Below are positions 34,365 through 42,544 of a stretch of DNA of 46,814 nt, piece after piece (position 1 is the stretch's first letter; each line of letters starts with the position of its first letter). Source of the DNA: JBDNFP01 sp041689775. Lineage in GTDB: Bacteria > Bacteroidota > Bacteroidia > Cytophagales > Spirosomataceae. Where the stretch lies: NCBI GenBank assembly GCA_041689775.1, contig JBDNFP010000088.1, positions 1 to 46,814 of the forward strand, written 5' to 3'. A model generated the notes under the pieces. That model did no database searches, was not told where the DNA came from, and saw only the letters and a program-made list of their open reading frames with translations. The translations under genes and the position numbers were made by a program.

Positions 34365-34883
34365 TTAGTTTCTTGAAAGGTTGATTTCAAATAAGCTAAC
34401 GGGGGCATTGTGGTAGTGGGTGGGTAGTCCTTGAGTGCTTTTCAAATCAAATATACCCAGAAAATAAAAACCGGCTCCGGTATAGTGTTTGATCAGCCCG
34501 GTATTATCACCGATTGTGTCGAGCCGGACAAACTCTTTTCCCTGCTCTTTTGCGTATTGTACGGCCCACTCTACAATGATGACGACAAAGTTTTTTCCTC
34601 TAAAATCGGGGTTTGTGGCGATTCGGTGGATATATACCGAAGGATCGGCATTCCGTTCTTCCCAGATTTGAGCATCATCAAAGGTAGTAGCCCATACACA
34701 GGCCACTTGCTCGTCGATGATCAGTTTCCACTGCCGGGCTTCGGCTACTTCGGTTTCCACTACTTCGTGATCAAACTCGGGCCATACGACCACCGTTTTT
34801 TTGGATCGTTGATAGTCAGAAGCTATTTTGTACAAGCGGAAAATTTCGGAAATATCTTCTTGAGAGCTATTCTCGATTCTCAT
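34365..34883 (-). CDS. GNAT family N-acetyltransferase
   Basis: A 172-aa acetyl-CoA-dependent acyltransferase. HRIATNPDFRGKNFVVIIVE (about 86-105) contains the acetyl-CoA pyrophosphate loop in the form RGKNF; Q/RxxGxG/A is the usual pattern. FVRLDTIGDNTGLIKHYTGA then GFYFLGIFD is the C-terminal motif B region. The substrate is unknown. The first 25 residues (EDISEIFRLYKIASDYQRSK) fit GNAT helix 1. The gene precedes the CPBP protease gene. Confidence 0.85.
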   Translation of the reverse strand: MRIENSSQEDISEIFRLYKIASDYQRSKKTVVVWPEFDHEVVETEVAEARQWKLIIDEQVACVWATTFDDAQIWEERNADPSVYIHRIATNPDFRGKNFVVIIVEWAVQYAKEQGKEFVRLDTIGDNTGLIKHYTGAGFYFLGIFDLKSTQGLPTHYHNAPVSLFEINLSRN

Positions 34884-35002
34884 GGATGGTTGGGTAGTTT
34901 ATTCGTCCAAGACAAATGTCGGACATCTTTTGCAGCTCTGAAATCTTAATATTGCTTATTCTTTCAGAATTTATCACCTAATCTTTAGTCAAAGCGAGCA
35001 CT

Positions 35003-35041
35003 AAAAAAAGAGGCCGGTTTCTTCAACCAGCCTCTTTTTTT
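35003..35041. terminator. Bidirectional rho-independent terminator
   Basis: GAGGC, one mismatch, then GGTT pairs with AACC and GCCTC around a short loop. Runs of A before and T after the stem make it work in both directions. It lies 120 bases upstream of the GNAT start and downstream of rnr on the minus strand. Confidence 0.8.
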
Positions 35042-35292
35042 ATTTTAACGTGAATTCGATAACTACCCACTTGAAACTAAAATATCAAGTTTCTGCACTG
35101 TGGACCGGTCCGAAGTTTCAAACTTTATCCTATTTTAAAACTTCCGCAATGGGCGGCTTAGGCCGCCCGCATCCCCGAAGCCTTGTTTAATAGCTTTGGA
35201 AAAGTGTAGTGTATAGGCACTATTTTACTCCCAATAAACATTGGGCATCTTCGAAGCCCCGTTACTATGCTTGTCTGTTGTGTTCTACAAAT

Positions 35293-35315
35293 GTTTGGCT
35301 TCGGAGAAGCCAAAC
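35293..35315 (-). terminator. Perfect 10-bp hairpin just after RNase R
   Basis: GTTTGGCTTC-GGA-GAAGCCAAAC, a perfect stem with a three-base loop, 20 bases past the rnr stop codon. The T run after it on the minus strand is weak, so it may protect the mRNA end and not terminate. Confidence 0.5.
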
Positions 35316-35335
35316 ACTGTTTTTCTATTACAAAT

Positions 35336-37699
35336 TCATCGTTTCCGCTTTCCGCCTCCTGATTTACTCTTTCCCGAACGGGAAGACGATGAGGAAGACG
35401 CAGGGCGACTACCTCCGGCGCTGCCCCGACGGCTACTACCACCGCGGTTGCTGCTCCCTTTGGTGGCCTCGATGCGTCGGCTACGTTTGGTAGCACTGGG
35501 GTCACCGGCCAGGTAAAGATCCATACTCCGACGGGTCAGGTTGGTATCCTTCACTCTTACTTTTACCTGATCACCAAAGGTGTAAATCCGCTTGGTTTTC
35601 TGACCAATCAGACGGTAGTTCTCTTTGTCGAGTTCATAGTAATCATCGCCGAGGTCGTTCATACGGATGAGTCCTTCGGAAGCGGTTTCGGTGATTTCAA
35701 CAAAAATACCAAACTCCGTAACCCCCGTAATGATACCGTCGAACTCACGGTCTTGGTCCATGGTACTCATGTACTCTACCTGCTTGTACTTGATCGAGGC
35801 GCGTTCGGCTTCCGAGGCAAGTTTTTCGCGTTCGGAAGAGTGTTTGCTGGCTTCTTCGTAGCGTACCGTACTCACGGAGTCGCCCCCATCGAGGTAATGC
35901 TGCAACAGCCGGTGCGCCATCACATCGGGATAGCGGCGAATGGGCGAGGTAAAGTGCGAGTAGCGACGGAAGGCTAAGCCAAAGTGGCCAAAATCCTGGG
36001 TAGTATAGCGGGCCTTGGCCATGGTACGCACGGCCAAGGATTCAATCAGATTTTGCTCGGGCTTACCCTCTACCTGACTGAGCATACCGTTCATTGACTG
36101 GGCAATTTTCTTTTCGTCGTCGGTCTCTACGGTATAGCCTAGCTTGGCCACAAACGTAGCGAAGCTTTTGAGTTTTTCGGGATCGGGTGCTTCGTGTACC
36201 CGGTATACCATGGTGTTCTTGTTTTTTCCTTTGGAGAGTCCGTATACATACTCTGCTACTTGGCGGTTGGCCAGGAGCATAAACTCCTCAATCATTTTGT
36301 TGGAGTCTTTGCGCTCTTTCTGGTAAATACCCAGCGGTTTGCCGTCTTCATCCAGGTTAAAGCGTACCTCCACGGTTTCGAAGTTGATCGCTCCCTTGCG
36401 AAAACGCTCGGCCCGCATGGTTTTGGCGATATTATTCAGCAGCGTAAGCTCGTTGGGATAATCGCCCACGTTAGTTTCGATTACCTCCTGCGCTTCTTCG
36501 TAGCTAAACCGGCGATTGGAATGGATCACGGTGCGGCCAAACCATTCTTTTATGAGCTTGCCTTTGGGGGTCATTTCAAAAACGGCAGAAAAAGCCAGCC
36601 GATCTTCGTTGGGACGTAGTGAACAGAGGTTATTAGAAAGCTTTTCGGGAAGCATAGGCACCGTGCGGTCAACCAGGTACACCGAGGTAGCCCGGCGGTA
36701 CGCTTCTTTTTCCAGTTCGGTATCGGGGAGTACGTAATATGATACATCGGCAATGTGGATACCGATTTCTACGTTTCCGTCTTCGAGGTATTGAACCGAC
36801 AGCGCATCGTCAAAATCCTTGGCATCGACGGGGTCGATGGTGAAGGTAGTGGTCGGGCGCATATCGCGTCGTTTCGCAATTTCGCTCTTGGGAATGCTGA
36901 CCGGAATGGCCTCGGCTTCCTCTTCTACATTGGCTGGGAATTGGTAAGGGAGCCCGTATTCGGCCAGGATAGCGTGCATTTCTGCGTTGTTGTCGCCAGC
37001 TTTACCCAGTACTTCAATCACTTTTCCTTCGGCCTTGCGGGTACGGCTCGGCCATTGCGTGACTTGGATAATGACCTTATCGCCATCGTTGGCGTTTTTA
37101 AGGTCGTCGAGCTGAATGTGAATCGGGTCGTAGACTTTCCGGTGGCTCGGCTCCACCAACGCATACTTGGGCCATATTTCTATGATACCCACCATTTCGG
37201 TGCGGGCGTGCGAAACTACTTCCGTAACGCGTCCCTCCAAACGTTGGCCGCGGGCTCGGCCGTCGCTGAATACCTGTACCCGCACGGTGTCGCCGTCGAT
37301 GGCTCCTTTCAGCGAGTCAGTTTCTATATAGATGTCGTCGTCCTGATCTTCTACGATTACAAACGCGAAGTTCCGGTTCACGTGGTCGACCCGACCCACG
37401 ATACCGGTTTCGATGCCACTTGCCACGATAGCGTAGGTACCGTCGGAATGGCGTAGTAGTTTGCCTTCGTCCACGAGTTCGTGGACAATCTCGTTGACCA
37501 GGTGGCGTAGTTTCTTATCAACGGCCCCGAAGTGATCCTGTACATCTTGGGTACGGAAAGTAAGGGTACGGTTAATTTCGAAGAAGGCGGCAATATCGGC
37601 TTTCAGCCCCTCTACAAAAGTCAGTAGGGTGCGGGGTGCAGCCACTTTGGGGCCTGTTTTCTTGCTCTTAGGCTCCCGATTTGATGATTTGTTTCTCAT
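35336..37699 (-). CDS. rnr: Ribonuclease R
   Basis: A 787-aa processive 3'-5' exoribonuclease of the RNB family. After a winged-helix-like N-terminal region and two cold-shock domains, the catalytic RNB domain starts near residue 265; DPVDAKDFDDALSVQY holds the metal-binding Asp cluster. HFTSPIRRYPDVMAHRLLQH (about 577-596) is the conserved end of the RNB domain. The S1 domain (FDGIITGVTEFGIFVEITET) follows. The last 60 residues are a Ser/Gly/Arg/Lys-rich disordered tail ending GGGKRKR, typical of RNA-binding tails in RNase R. It degrades structured RNA in turnover and quality control. It is a single gene; the ATG at 37697-37699 is preceded by a fragment of the dispersed AGCCGTCGGCTATCGG repeat. 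Confidence 0.95.
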   Translation of the reverse strand: MRNKSSNREPKSKKTGPKVAAPRTLLTFVEGLKADIAAFFEINRTLTFRTQDVQDHFGAVDKKLRHLVNEIVHELVDEGKLLRHSDGTYAIVASGIETGIVGRVDHVNRNFAFVIVEDQDDDIYIETDSLKGAIDGDTVRVQVFSDGRARGQRLEGRVTEVVSHARTEMVGIIEIWPKYALVEPSHRKVYDPIHIQLDDLKNANDGDKVIIQVTQWPSRTRKAEGKVIEVLGKAGDNNAEMHAILAEYGLPYQFPANVEEEAEAIPVSIPKSEIAKRRDMRPTTTFTIDPVDAKDFDDALSVQYLEDGNVEIGIHIADVSYYVLPDTELEKEAYRRATSVYLVDRTVPMLPEKLSNNLCSLRPNEDRLAFSAVFEMTPKGKLIKEWFGRTVIHSNRRFSYEEAQEVIETNVGDYPNELTLLNNIAKTMRAERFRKGAINFETVEVRFNLDEDGKPLGIYQKERKDSNKMIEEFMLLANRQVAEYVYGLSKGKNKNTMVYRVHEAPDPEKLKSFATFVAKLGYTVETDDEKKIAQSMNGMLSQVEGKPEQNLIESLAVRTMAKARYTTQDFGHFGLAFRRYSHFTSPIRRYPDVMAHRLLQHYLDGGDSVSTVRYEEASKHSSEREKLASEAERASIKYKQVEYMSTMDQDREFDGIITGVTEFGIFVEITETASEGLIRMNDLGDDYYELDKENYRLIGQKTKRIYTFGDQVKVRVKDTNLTRRSMDLYLAGDPSATKRSRRIEATKGSSNRGGSSRRGSAGGSRPASSSSSSRSGKSKSGGGKRKR

Positions 37700-37863
37700 G
37701 TGTAGCTTTTAGCCGTCGGCTATCGGGTTGTGTTTTGATCCGATAAACAGACGGGTGATTGTGGTTGTTGTAAGTGGGTTGGCAGTAGTGCGGCCCCAAC
37801 TTGGTATGTAGTGTTAATGGATGATAAACAACCTCAAAAGATTCGTGCCTTCGAGGTCGATTT

Positions 37864-38595
37864 TTATTCAACCCGGGTAATGTTCTTTTCCGCAACGATC
37901 TCCTGACTATGCAATTTCAGGTAGAGTTGCGCAAGTACCACGACGTCCTCACGGCAGTAACGGTTGATTTTTTCCAGATCGTTTTGTTCATAAAAGGTAG
38001 GAGTGACCTCCGCCCCGTTCATTTCGTTTTTACTACCCGGAATGTCAAAAATTGCCGCAAGCAAATCCAGGGAGGTAAAGTTCTTGTAATCCCCAAACTT
38101 CCATAGTTCGAGGGTATCCTGGTGCAGAATCTCCCAGGGCTTCTTGCCAGCTATCTGCATGGCCGGGGGTAGTTCTATACCGTTGATCAGCATCCGGCGG
38201 CAGAGGTAAGGGTAGTCAAACTCTTTGCCATTATGGGCGCACATTACCAGTTCCCTTGGTGGATACTTTTCAACCAGCGCTTTAAACTCCCGAAGTAGGG
38301 CTGCTTCGTCGGTATTAGAGAAGGAACTTACTTTCAGAGCCAGCTCATTCCCTTTCCAATGTAATCCACCGAAAGCGATGGTCACCACCCGGCCAAACTC
38401 CGCATAAATGGCTCCTTGCTCGTAAAATAGTTCGGCGCTGCTGCGCTCGTCATCACCTTTACGGATTCTATCCGCCTTTTTATCCCACAACTTTTGTAAG
38501 CGCGGATCCAACTGATCGTAGGAAGAGCAGGCAGCGACAGTTTCAATGTCGAGCAGAAGCAGATTTTTGATGCGGCGGCGAAATTCTTCGGTCAT
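37864..38595 (-). CDS. PolB-type 3'-5' exonuclease (DEDDy)
   Basis: A 243-aa stand-alone exonuclease related to the proofreading domain of family B DNA polymerases. ExoI is LLLLDIETVAA (Asp16, Glu18 by rough count). ExoII is CAHNGKEFDYPYLCRR (about 119-134). ExoIII is YCREDVVVLAQLY (about 215-227), with Tyr four residues before Asp, as in the DEDDy subgroup. There is no polymerase domain. Such proteins are widespread in Bacteroidota and presumably repair DNA 3' ends. It is upstream of rnr on the same strand but separated by 164 bases. Confidence 0.85.
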   Translation of the reverse strand: MTEEFRRRIKNLLLLDIETVAACSSYDQLDPRLQKLWDKKADRIRKGDDERSSAELFYEQGAIYAEFGRVVTIAFGGLHWKGNELALKVSSFSNTDEAALLREFKALVEKYPPRELVMCAHNGKEFDYPYLCRRMLINGIELPPAMQIAGKKPWEILHQDTLELWKFGDYKNFTSLDLLAAIFDIPGSKNEMNGAEVTPTFYEQNDLEKINRYCREDVVVLAQLYLKLHSQEIVAEKNITRVE

Positions 38596-38632
38596 ATTAT
38601 TTAATGGCGGGTATAGTGAAAGATCTGTTGGG

Positions 38633-39046
38633 TTATTCGTGCAGGATACCTTCTAAACCTGAGGGTTCTAGTTTAATCAGATTAGCTTCGACAATGCTGT
38701 CTGGTACGAAGATAAACTTTTTATCGTAAATCTGATTTCCGATGAAGTAACTAACCCAGTACTCGTTGTTGAGGTGAAAAAGATCCGGCATGATTGGTTC
38801 TACCACCACGTGCTGCTGAGATAGTACCTCGGGAAACGAGTGCCGGAGTGTCGATGTCTTATGCTCGCTAGCAACTTTCGACTCGGAGCTACTATACCCT
38901 TTGGATGTCACAAAGATAGTCGAAATAGGCTCAGGGTTACGGTTGATCAGTACCACGTGCCATTCTTCGGTGTTGGATTCGTTTATGGTTCGTACGATGG
39001 CAATTTGTACTCCCTCTGCGGGTAAATAGGTAATGTCTTTTTTCAC
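38633..39046 (-). CDS. Conserved hypothetical protein, 137 aa
   Basis: I do not recognise a named family. The protein is soluble, without a signal peptide, and looks beta-rich: IAIVRTINESNTEEWHVVLI, then NRNPEPISTIFVTSKGYSSS, and ending FVPDSIVEANLIKLEPSGLE. It starts at GTG 39046, the first start in the frame. It lies between lipB and the PolB-like exonuclease gene, all minus strand, with short gaps (55 and 37 bases), so co-transcription with lipB is likely. Confidence 0.65.
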   Translation of the reverse strand: MKKDITYLPAEGVQIAIVRTINESNTEEWHVVLINRNPEPISTIFVTSKGYSSSESKVASEHKTSTLRHSFPEVLSQQHVVVEPIMPDLFHLNNEYWVSYFIGNQIYDKKFIFVPDSIVEANLIKLEPSGLEGILHE

Positions 39047-39101
39047 TTGTTTAAATAAGTTAAGTAGCTAGTGGGACTTAGCTTTTTTTCGTTTTTTACT
39101 T

Positions 39102-39815
39102 TTAAATTTCCCATTGAAACAGGTCAGTCAGGTGCTGCTGCAAGATTTCTGTTACTTGTTGCATATCCACGGCCTGACCTAGCTCGCGCTGCATGGACGT
39201 CACGGTCTTGCCTTCGATACCACACGGAACAATATGCCCGAAATACGCTAGATCGGTATTCACATTGAGGGCAAAACCGTGCATAGTTACCCAACGGCTG
39301 GCTTTTACGCCCAAGGCGCAAATCTTACGTGGATTCTGCTGCGTTTCGTGGTCGAGCCACACGCCGGTCAGTCCTTCGATGCGTCCGGCGGAAATGCCGA
39401 AATCAGCCAACGTACGGATGATCCCTTCTTCCAGCATACGCATATAACGATGAATATCGGTAAAAAAGTTGTCGAGGTCCAGAATCGGGTAGCCCACCAA
39501 CTGCCCCGGACCGTGGTACGTAATATCCCCTCCCCGATTGATCTTGTAGAAGGTTGCCCCGACGGCACTCAGCCTTTCTTCACTCAGCAGCAAATGGCTC
39601 AGCTTACCGCTCTTTCCGAGCGTGTATACGTGCGGATGCTCACAAAATAACAGGTAATTGGGAGTGGGTAGTTGCTCTTCGGAGGGTGATTTCCGGTTAG
39701 CAACCTTGACGGAGACAATTTCGTTAAACAGCTCTTCCTGGTAGTCCCAGGCTTGCTGATAATCCAGCAGACCGAGGTACTGCACCTCTGTCTGCTTGTT
39801 GAGAAGAAAATTCAT
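39102..39815 (-). CDS. lipB: Octanoyl-[acyl-carrier-protein]:protein N-octanoyltransferase (LipB)
   Basis: A 237-aa enzyme that moves octanoate from ACP to lipoyl domains, the first step of lipoate synthesis. The family signature is RGGDITYHGPGQLVGYPIL (about 94-112). ALGVKASRWVTMHGFALNVN (about 168-187) carries the catalytic Lys, and HIVPCGIEGKTVTSM (about 195-209) carries the catalytic Cys. The length is normal. The start ATG 39815 gives MNFLLNKQTEVQYLGLLDYQ, as expected for the family. It is divergent from yraN, 90 bases apart. Confidence 0.95.
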   Translation of the reverse strand: MNFLLNKQTEVQYLGLLDYQQAWDYQEELFNEIVSVKVANRKSPSEEQLPTPNYLLFCEHPHVYTLGKSGKLSHLLLSEERLSAVGATFYKINRGGDITYHGPGQLVGYPILDLDNFFTDIHRYMRMLEEGIIRTLADFGISAGRIEGLTGVWLDHETQQNPRKICALGVKASRWVTMHGFALNVNTDLAYFGHIVPCGIEGKTVTSMQRELGQAVDMQQVTEILQQHLTDLFQWEI

Positions 39816-39905
39816 GAATACTTTACTAGGTAAAAAAAACGTAGCCGAATAAGGTCAGCTTTGTTTCCTTTACAAATAACACTATTTTGGATTAAAAATG
39901 TTCGG

Positions 39906-40262
39906 ATGGCTACACATAACGACACGGGACACTGGGGAGAAGAGCGCGCGGCAGAGTACTTGCAGCAGCATGGTTTTAAGATAGTGGCAAAGAATTACCG
40001 GCACCGGCACGCCGAAATTGACCTCATCGCCGAGCAGGATAAGCTGTTGATATTTGTAGAGGTTAAAACCCGAAATGGTACGGGCTTTGGTATGCCCGAG
40101 GAGTTTGTGAACTACACTAAAACGCGCCTGATTATGAAAGCCGCCGAGCAGTACATATTCGACACCGACTGGATGTTCGATGTCCGCTTCGATATTGTGT
40201 CCATACTGATCTTACCCAATGGCAACCTGAACATCCGGCATATTAAAGATGCGTTTTATTGA
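39906..40262 (+). CDS. yraN: YraN family protein (UPF0102, endonuclease fold)
   Basis: A 118-aa protein from ATG 39906; a TTG at 39861 would add 15 poorly fitting residues. GHWGEERAAEYLQQHGFKIV (about 7-26) is followed by AKNYRHRHAEIDLIAEQDKL and LIFVEVKTRNGTGFGMPEEF. The E-D-ExK arrangement is the RecB-like nuclease core of UPF0102. The family is nearly universal and thought to act on recombination intermediates, but its activity is unproven. Confidence 0.92.
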   Translation: MATHNDTGHWGEERAAEYLQQHGFKIVAKNYRHRHAEIDLIAEQDKLLIFVEVKTRNGTGFGMPEEFVNYTKTRLIMKAAEQYIFDTDWMFDVRFDIVSILILPNGNLNIRHIKDAFY

Positions 40263-40336
40263 GAGTTAATGAGTAGCCTTGGCGATGAATAGCGACTCTA
40301 CTAATTCAAAAGCTATCGTAAACCAACTCGCCAAGT

Positions 40337-40357
40337 TCAGCCCCATCGGGGTGACAC
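40337..40357. repeat. Diverged REP-like repeat
   Basis: TCAGCCCCATCGGGGTGACA plus one base: the palindrome CCCC-AT-CGGGG with GTGACA, related to the units at 10070 and 10131, in the gap between yraN and the convergent reductase gene. Confidence 0.6.
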
Positions 40358-40396
40358 TAGTTTACAATAATAATCAGTAATTTTTCACTCCTCCAC

Positions 40397-40882
40397 TTAC
40401 AGCTTCCTCTTCAACAACTTCATTAACTTTTCCAGTCCGTCGGCGTCGGCTTGGCTGAAATCGTCGAGCTGATCGCTGTCAACGTCCAGTACCATGGCTA
40501 CGGTGCCGTTGCGGTGAAATACCGGAACTACTACCTCTGACTTGGAGGCCGAGCTACACGCAATATGCCCCGGAAACTGGTCTACGTCGGGTACGATGAT
40601 CGTTTTCTGCCGGGTGTAGCAGGCACCACACACGCCCTTATGGTACGGAATACGGGTACAGGCAATGGGCCCCTGAAAAGGACCAAGTACCAGTTGACCT
40701 TCCTTTACCATATAAAACCCCACCCAAAAGAATCCGAAGGCTTCTTTCAAGGCGGCGGCTACGTTGGAGAGGTTAGCGATCAGGTCGCTTTCGGTGGACA
40801 CTAAGGCTTCAATTTGTGGGTATAGTGCTTCGTATAGTTCCGCCCGATTGGTGGAAGTAGGTAGTATGAGTGTTTCGGACAT
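40397..40882 (-). CDS. msrC: Free methionine-(R)-sulfoxide reductase (GAF domain)
   Basis: A 161-aa GAF-domain enzyme that reduces free Met-R-sulfoxide. ATG 40882 is used; an in-frame upstream start at 40972 would add 30 atypical residues. The three family cysteines are present: PIACTRIPYHKGVCGACYTR (about 77-96) and FPGHIACSSASKSEVVVPVF (about 106-125). GFFWVGFYMVKEGQLVLGPF is the GAF core strand region. It acts in the cytoplasm in oxidative-damage repair. Its upstream region contains short repeated TTAG/TAGGTAG words and a GATCGGCT fragment. Confidence 0.92.
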   Translation of the reverse strand: MSETLILPTSTNRAELYEALYPQIEALVSTESDLIANLSNVAAALKEAFGFFWVGFYMVKEGQLVLGPFQGPIACTRIPYHKGVCGACYTRQKTIIVPDVDQFPGHIACSSASKSEVVVPVFHRNGTVAMVLDVDSDQLDDFSQADADGLEKLMKLLKRKL

Positions 40883-40995
40883 TTTCAGGTTGTTAGCTAG
40901 TAGGTAGTTAGGTGTTAGCGATCGGCTTTCGCAACAGCGGTCAGTTTGGTGAATGAATAATGCAGGTGTCAAAGCAAAAGTTCATTTTTTTTATA

Positions 40996-41028
40996 GAAAA
41001 AGGAGGCCTCCCGTTACGAGAAACCTCC
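40996..41028 (-). terminator. Rho-independent terminator of the sugar isomerase-like gene
   Basis: On the minus strand GGAGGTTTCTC, loop GTAAC, GGGAGGCCTCC then TTTTT: an 11-bp stem using several G-T pairs, 80 bases after the stop codon at 41108. Confidence 0.75.
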
Positions 41029-41107
41029 CTTTGTGGTTTAAACAGCTTTTACTGGCGCAATCGCAAAAATGCTAATGGCCGACAGCTATTGGCTAATAGT
41101 TAGCAAC

Positions 41108-41974
41108 CTATTTCTTCAAATCTTTGATCCAGGCGATACTTACGGGTACGTACTCCAACTCCTTGTTACTTTCGTCCTCGATGAAGAAATGCTTGATGCC
41201 GATTTTCTTGGCCGTCCGGATTACCTCTTCCATCGCTACCTGACCGGTACCGAGGGGTACATCATTTTCGGCGGGAGTACCTCCGGTGAGGTCACCCTTC
41301 ACGCCTTTTTTGAGGTCTTTGAGGTGCATGAGTTTCCAGCGGGTGGGGTATTTTTTGAGCAAAGCCACCGGATCGCCACCGCCAAACTGCGTCCAGAGTA
41401 CGTCCATTTCGAAAGACACGTACTTCGGGTCGGTATTCTGAATTATGTAGTCGAGCAGGGTACCGTCGCCGTAGGGTTGGAACTCGTAGCCGTGGTCGTG
41501 GTAGCAAAACGTGATGCCGTTTTCTTGCAACACCTTACCGCCTCGGTTGAAGTCTTCCACCGCCTTTTTGGCGTTTTCCAGGGTAAAATTACCTTTCTGA
41601 TGCGGTATCCAGGCTACCATCACGTACTTGGCCCCGAGTGCTTTGGCGCGCTTGGCTACTTCCTCCGGCGATTTGGCCATTTCTTCGTAGCTCGCTCCGG
41701 TAGAGGGGATGGAGATACCACGGTCGTTGCACATTTTCTTGAAGTGCTCGGGCGTGTAGCCTTTGGGCGCACCTCCTTCGATTTCGGTAATGCCTAATCC
41801 CTGAATAATATCGAGGGTACCGGGTACGTCTTTGGGAAATTGGGCGCGGTAGGTGTAGGCTTGCACACCCAACGCGTCCGTGTAAAGCGGTTTGCCTTTT
41901 TTCTGGGCAAGGATATCAGACGGCCCGGCCAGTAAAAAGGCTAGTCCGGCGATGATCAGCGGTATTTTTTTCAT
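41108..41974 (-). CDS. Exported sugar phosphate isomerase/epimerase-like TIM-barrel protein
   Basis: A 288-aa AP-endonuclease-2/xylose-isomerase-like barrel with a Sec signal peptide (MKKIPLIIAGLAFLLAGPSD, cut near ILAQ). Metal-binding acidic and His residues are seen in GITEIEGGAPKGYTPEHF, FCYHDHGYEFQPYGDGTLLD (about 153-172), SFEMDVLWTQFGGGDPVALL and KLMHLKDLKKG. Exported members of this fold in Bacteroidota act on keto-sugars or inositol-like compounds and often partner with DUF1080 or Gfo/Idh proteins. No such partner is adjacent here, so the substrate is open. It is a single gene with its own terminator. Confidence 0.85.
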   Translation of the reverse strand: MKKIPLIIAGLAFLLAGPSDILAQKKGKPLYTDALGVQAYTYRAQFPKDVPGTLDIIQGLGITEIEGGAPKGYTPEHFKKMCNDRGISIPSTGASYEEMAKSPEEVAKRAKALGAKYVMVAWIPHQKGNFTLENAKKAVEDFNRGGKVLQENGITFCYHDHGYEFQPYGDGTLLDYIIQNTDPKYVSFEMDVLWTQFGGGDPVALLKKYPTRWKLMHLKDLKKGVKGDLTGGTPAENDVPLGTGQVAMEEVIRTAKKIGIKHFFIEDESNKELEYVPVSIAWIKDLKK

Positions 41975-42072
41975 TTGACTTCGTATTTTAGAATGTAAGT
42001 TAGAGTAGTTGCAGTGCTTTTTTGATAAGAATCAATAACTATTTTTAGGTAGCATAATAATTTCACCCCAAA

Positions 42073-42125
42073 TGTCGTGCTGAGCGTGGTCGAAGAACAA
42101 TGCTTCGACCACGCTCAGCACGACA
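42073..42125. repeat. Perfect 23-bp inverted repeat (dispersed CTTCGACCACGCTCAGC-type palindrome)
   Basis: 42073-42095 and 42103-42125 are exact reverse complements around a 7-base loop (AACAATG). The right arm reads CTTCGACCACGCTCAGCACG and onward. Related words (TTCGACTNCGCTCAG) are known as dispersed repeats in many bacterial phyla, so this is likely a member of that family. Confidence 0.85.
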
Positions 42126-42218
42126 AACTTATGGGTCTTTCCTAGATAGAAAGAAGTATTACCAACGAGCTTAATGGTTCATAAAGAACGGGAAAGTTCG
42201 CCTTTACTTATATACGTC

Positions 42219-42363
42219 CTACTTCATCCAGTAGTCCGACTCAATCACTACGTTTTCGCTGTTTTGGATCAGGGCAAAATTGAAGCCGTTCAGTATGCTA
42301 TGTGCGCCGTACTCACCCTTTTTGTTTACGGTTACGTACCCTACCTGAAAATCGACTTTGGTT
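42219..42363 (-). pseudogene. 3' remnant of a glycosylasparaginase/isoaspartyl peptidase gene
   Basis: On the minus strand the frame reads KVDFQVGYVTVNKKGEYGAH, then SILNGFNFALIQNSENVVIE and SDYWMK with a TAG stop at 42219-42221. The pattern FQVGy.a.NKKGe.GA....GF..A is the C-terminal end of N4-(beta-N-acetylglucosaminyl)-L-asparaginases. The catalytic Thr and everything before it are missing: homology stops exactly at the terminal repeat of the element at 42364. So either the element truncated the gene or only the 3' end was left here by an insertion or deletion. Confidence 0.65.
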
Positions 42364-42544
42364 TTAGAAGCTGTTTGAGTTAAATTTTTAGAACCAAAAA
42401 GAGTAATTTTTCATCAAAATAAGGCAAAGAAACCGGCGTTTGGCAGCGCCAACCCAGCGGCCGACGCCGGGAGGATTTATGTGCCGCAGGGTTGGCAAAA
42501 AAGCAACATGTTGGCCTTGCAGGATTAATTCAAACAGTTTCTAA
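42364..42544. mobile_element. MITE-like element, 181 bases with 20-base terminal inverted repeats
   Basis: The ends 42364-42383 and 42525-42544 are inverted copies matching at 18 of 20 bases (TTAGAA-R-CTGTTTGA-R-TTAA). Inside are nested palindromes: CCGGCGT (42433) with ACGCCGG (42464) and GCCAACCC (42448) with GGGTTGGC (42489). There is no coding capacity. No clear target duplication was seen. It borders the glycosylasparaginase remnant. Confidence 0.6.

Larger units (their letters stand above)
34884..35335. other. Hairpin-rich intergenic region after RNase R
   Basis: About 450 bases with no accepted gene. It holds the promoter side of the GNAT gene and at least three stem-loops: 35003-35041, 35151-35168 (GGGCGGC-TTAG-GCCGCCC) and 35293-35315, plus the palindrome GGACCGGTCC at 35102-35111. 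Confidence 0.5.

Noticed and set aside
36755..37456. A 233-codon plus-strand frame opposite RNase R
   Set aside because: It lies wholly within rnr, which has all family domains; it is explained by GC-rich third positions.
41069..41797. A 242-codon plus-strand frame
   Set aside because: It is antisense to the sugar isomerase-like protein, which has a signal peptide and TIM-barrel motifs, and its start lies in the terminator region.
42174..42383. A 69-codon plus-strand frame
   Set aside because: It is the complement of the glycosylasparaginase remnant; the minus-strand translation matches a known C-terminus.
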